Assembly (NCBI GenBank): GCA_028695495.1
Contig: JAQVIX010000014.1
Span: 1 to 40,361, forward strand
Length of the DNA stretch: 40,361 nucleotides
Source: Candidatus Cloacimonadota bacterium
GTDB lineage: Bacteria > Cloacimonadota > Cloacimonadia > Cloacimonadales > Cloacimonadaceae
Direction of reading: 5' to 3'
The translations under genes and the position numbers were made by a program. Below, in pieces: positions 39,238 through 40,361 of this stretch (the first letter of the stretch is position 1; every line of letters starts with the position of its first letter). Under the pieces are notes generated by a model. The model saw only the letters and a list, made by a program, of their open reading frames with translations. It ran no database searches and was not told where the DNA came from.

Positions 39238-40361
39238 ATGTCTATAATAATAAGCCTTCCGGATGGAACGAAAAAGGAATATCCGGCGCCGGTATCTGCG
39301 CTTCAGATAGCCAATGATATTAGCCCCCGCTTAGGTGACGCAGCTTTGGCGGCAGAAATAAATGGAGTAATGAAAGACCTGAGCACGGTGATCGATAGCG
39401 ACGCCGAGCTATTGATTCACACCTTCAAAACCGAGAAAGGGCGCGAGCTATATTGGCATAGCACAGCGCATTTGATGGCGCAGGCGGTGACACAGCTTTT
39501 CCCCAAGGTGCAGGTGACCATTGGCCCCGCCATTGAACAGGGTTTTTATTACGATTTTGATAAAGACGAAGCCTTTACGGACGAGGATTTATTGCGCATA
39601 GAAGAGCGTATGAAAGAACTGATTGCCCAGGATTTACCTTACTATCGCAAAGAACTGAGCAAAGCCGAAGCCATCCAAATCTTTGGACAAATGGGCGAGA
39701 ATTACAAGCTGGAAATCCTGGACGAAATCCCCGACGATGAGGTGATAAGCTCTTACACTCAAGGGGATTTTATCGACCTTTGCCGCGGCCCGCATATCCC
39801 CTCCACCGGCAAGCTGAAAGCGGTAAAACTTTTGAAAACTTCCGGTGCTTATTGGCGCGGCGATGAAAAGAATAAGATGTTGAAGCGCATCTATGGCATC
39901 AGCTTCCCCTCCAATAAAGAGTTAAACGAATACTTGAGCTTTTTGGAAGAAGCGGCGAAGCGGGATCATCGTAAGTTAGGCAAAGATTTAGACCTCTTTT
40001 CCATCAACGACGAGGTGGGACCGGGTCTGGTGCTGTGGCATCCCAATGGCGCTATGATACGGCATTTGATTGAAAACTTTTGGAAAGAAGAGCACATCAA
40101 ACATGGCTACAAATTGATTTATACCCCGCATGTGGGGCGTAGCAAGCTGTGGGATACCAGCGGGCATTTAGGCTTTTACAGCGAAAATATGTATGCCAAG
40201 ATGGATGTGGAAGGGCAGGATTATTATATCAAACCCATGAATTGCCCTTTTCACTTGAGCATTTACAATGCAAATCACCATAGCTATCGCGAGCTTCCCA
40301 TCCGCCTGGCAGAGCTGGGTACGGTTTACCGCTATGAACGCAGCGGCGTATTGCATGGGCT
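39238..40361 (+). CDS. thrS: Threonyl-tRNA synthetase, 5' part
   Basis: The first 374 codons of thrS; the rest lies beyond the window. An N-terminal TGS domain (1-62) is followed by the editing domain, whose HxxxH site is His74/His78 (WHSTAHLMAQ) with the later CRGPHIPSTG (about 182). The start of the class II catalytic core follows (PNGAMIRHLIENFW, YTPHVGRSKLW, MNCPFH). GGAG stands 5 bases before the ATG. No T-box or operator-like tRNA mimic was recognised upstream; the large palindrome at 39036 is the only strong structure there. Confidence 0.95.
   Translation, partial: MSIIISLPDGTKKEYPAPVSALQIANDISPRLGDAALAAEINGVMKDLSTVIDSDAELLIHTFKTEKGRELYWHSTAHLMAQAVTQLFPKVQVTIGPAIEQGFYYDFDKDEAFTDEDLLRIEERMKELIAQDLPYYRKELSKAEAIQIFGQMGENYKLEILDEIPDDEVISSYTQGDFIDLCRGPHIPSTGKLKAVKLLKTSGAYWRGDEKNKMLKRIYGISFPSNKELNEYLSFLEEAAKRDHRKLGKDLDLFSINDEVGPGLVLWHPNGAMIRHLIENFWKEEHIKHGYKLIYTPHVGRSKLWDTSGHLGFYSENMYAKMDVEGQDYYIKPMNCPFHLSIYNANHHSYRELPIRLAELGTVYRYERSGVLHG

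Overview
The window looks like a chromosomal segment of a member of Candidatus Cloacimonadota (WWE1), a Gram-negative anaerobic fermenter. Supporting evidence: the 3-keto-5-aminohexanoate cleavage enzyme at 13962 keeps the catalytic residues of the crystallised Cloacimonas enzyme at the same positions (His46, His48, Arg226, Glu230, Asp231). An exported protein carries a type IX-like C-terminal sorting domain. The genome has lipopolysaccharide Kdo transferase, an adenosylcobalamin (oxygen-independent) ribonucleotide reductase, a 2-hydroxyacyl-CoA dehydratase-type activator and FolE2. The assignment is inference from gene content; no 16S gene is present.

Layout. 1-1598: two tandem copies on the minus strand of a gene for a secreted sorting-domain protein, each preceded by the same short leader ORF. 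1600-2794: gene-free DNA with a 261-bp MITE-like element. 2795-2905: tRNA-Asp and terminator. 2914-23726: an almost unbroken plus-strand run of 18 genes with many 4-bp (ATGA) overlaps: waaA, amrS-like radical SAM, NusG-II, a glycosyltransferase/Ppx fusion, aroF-type DAHP synthase, miaB, yicC, PH-like membrane protein, rnr, murI, kce, nrdJ, zinc-ribbon membrane protein, apbE, folE2, M16 peptidase, dehydratase activator and PHP phosphoesterase. 23727-25156: degenerate DNA with a truncated element copy, an exported GyrI-like protein gene and a relic of an IS200-like transposase. 25157-26212: PAS-adenylate cyclase. 26207-31250: minus-strand serC, then exbB-exbD-tonB-like-folP-cdaA-coaE. 31394-35439: maf, amidohydrolase, unknown gene, gltX. 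35749-38206: SmtB/CadC-type sensor with its operator, and a Zn/Cd P-type ATPase. 38207-39237: gene-free DNA with a fourth element copy, a 22-bp inverted repeat and a 68-bp palindrome. 39238-end: 5' part of thrS.

The genes are mostly housekeeping: envelope (waaA, murI), tRNA and RNA metabolism (miaB, rnr, yicC, gltX, thrS, tRNA-Asp), cofactors (folE2, folP, coaE, apbE), nucleotide pools (nrdJ, maf), second messengers (c-di-AMP by cdaA, probable cAMP by the cyclase) and metal efflux. No phage, CRISPR array or obvious defence island is visible. The most unusual content is a dispersed, hairpin-rich, transposase-less repeat family with terminal inverted repeats, four copies of which lie between transcription units and show compensatory base changes in a stem. 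Next come the glycosyltransferase-Ppx fusion, the conserved leader ORF in front of the duplicated exported genes, and the large palindrome before thrS.
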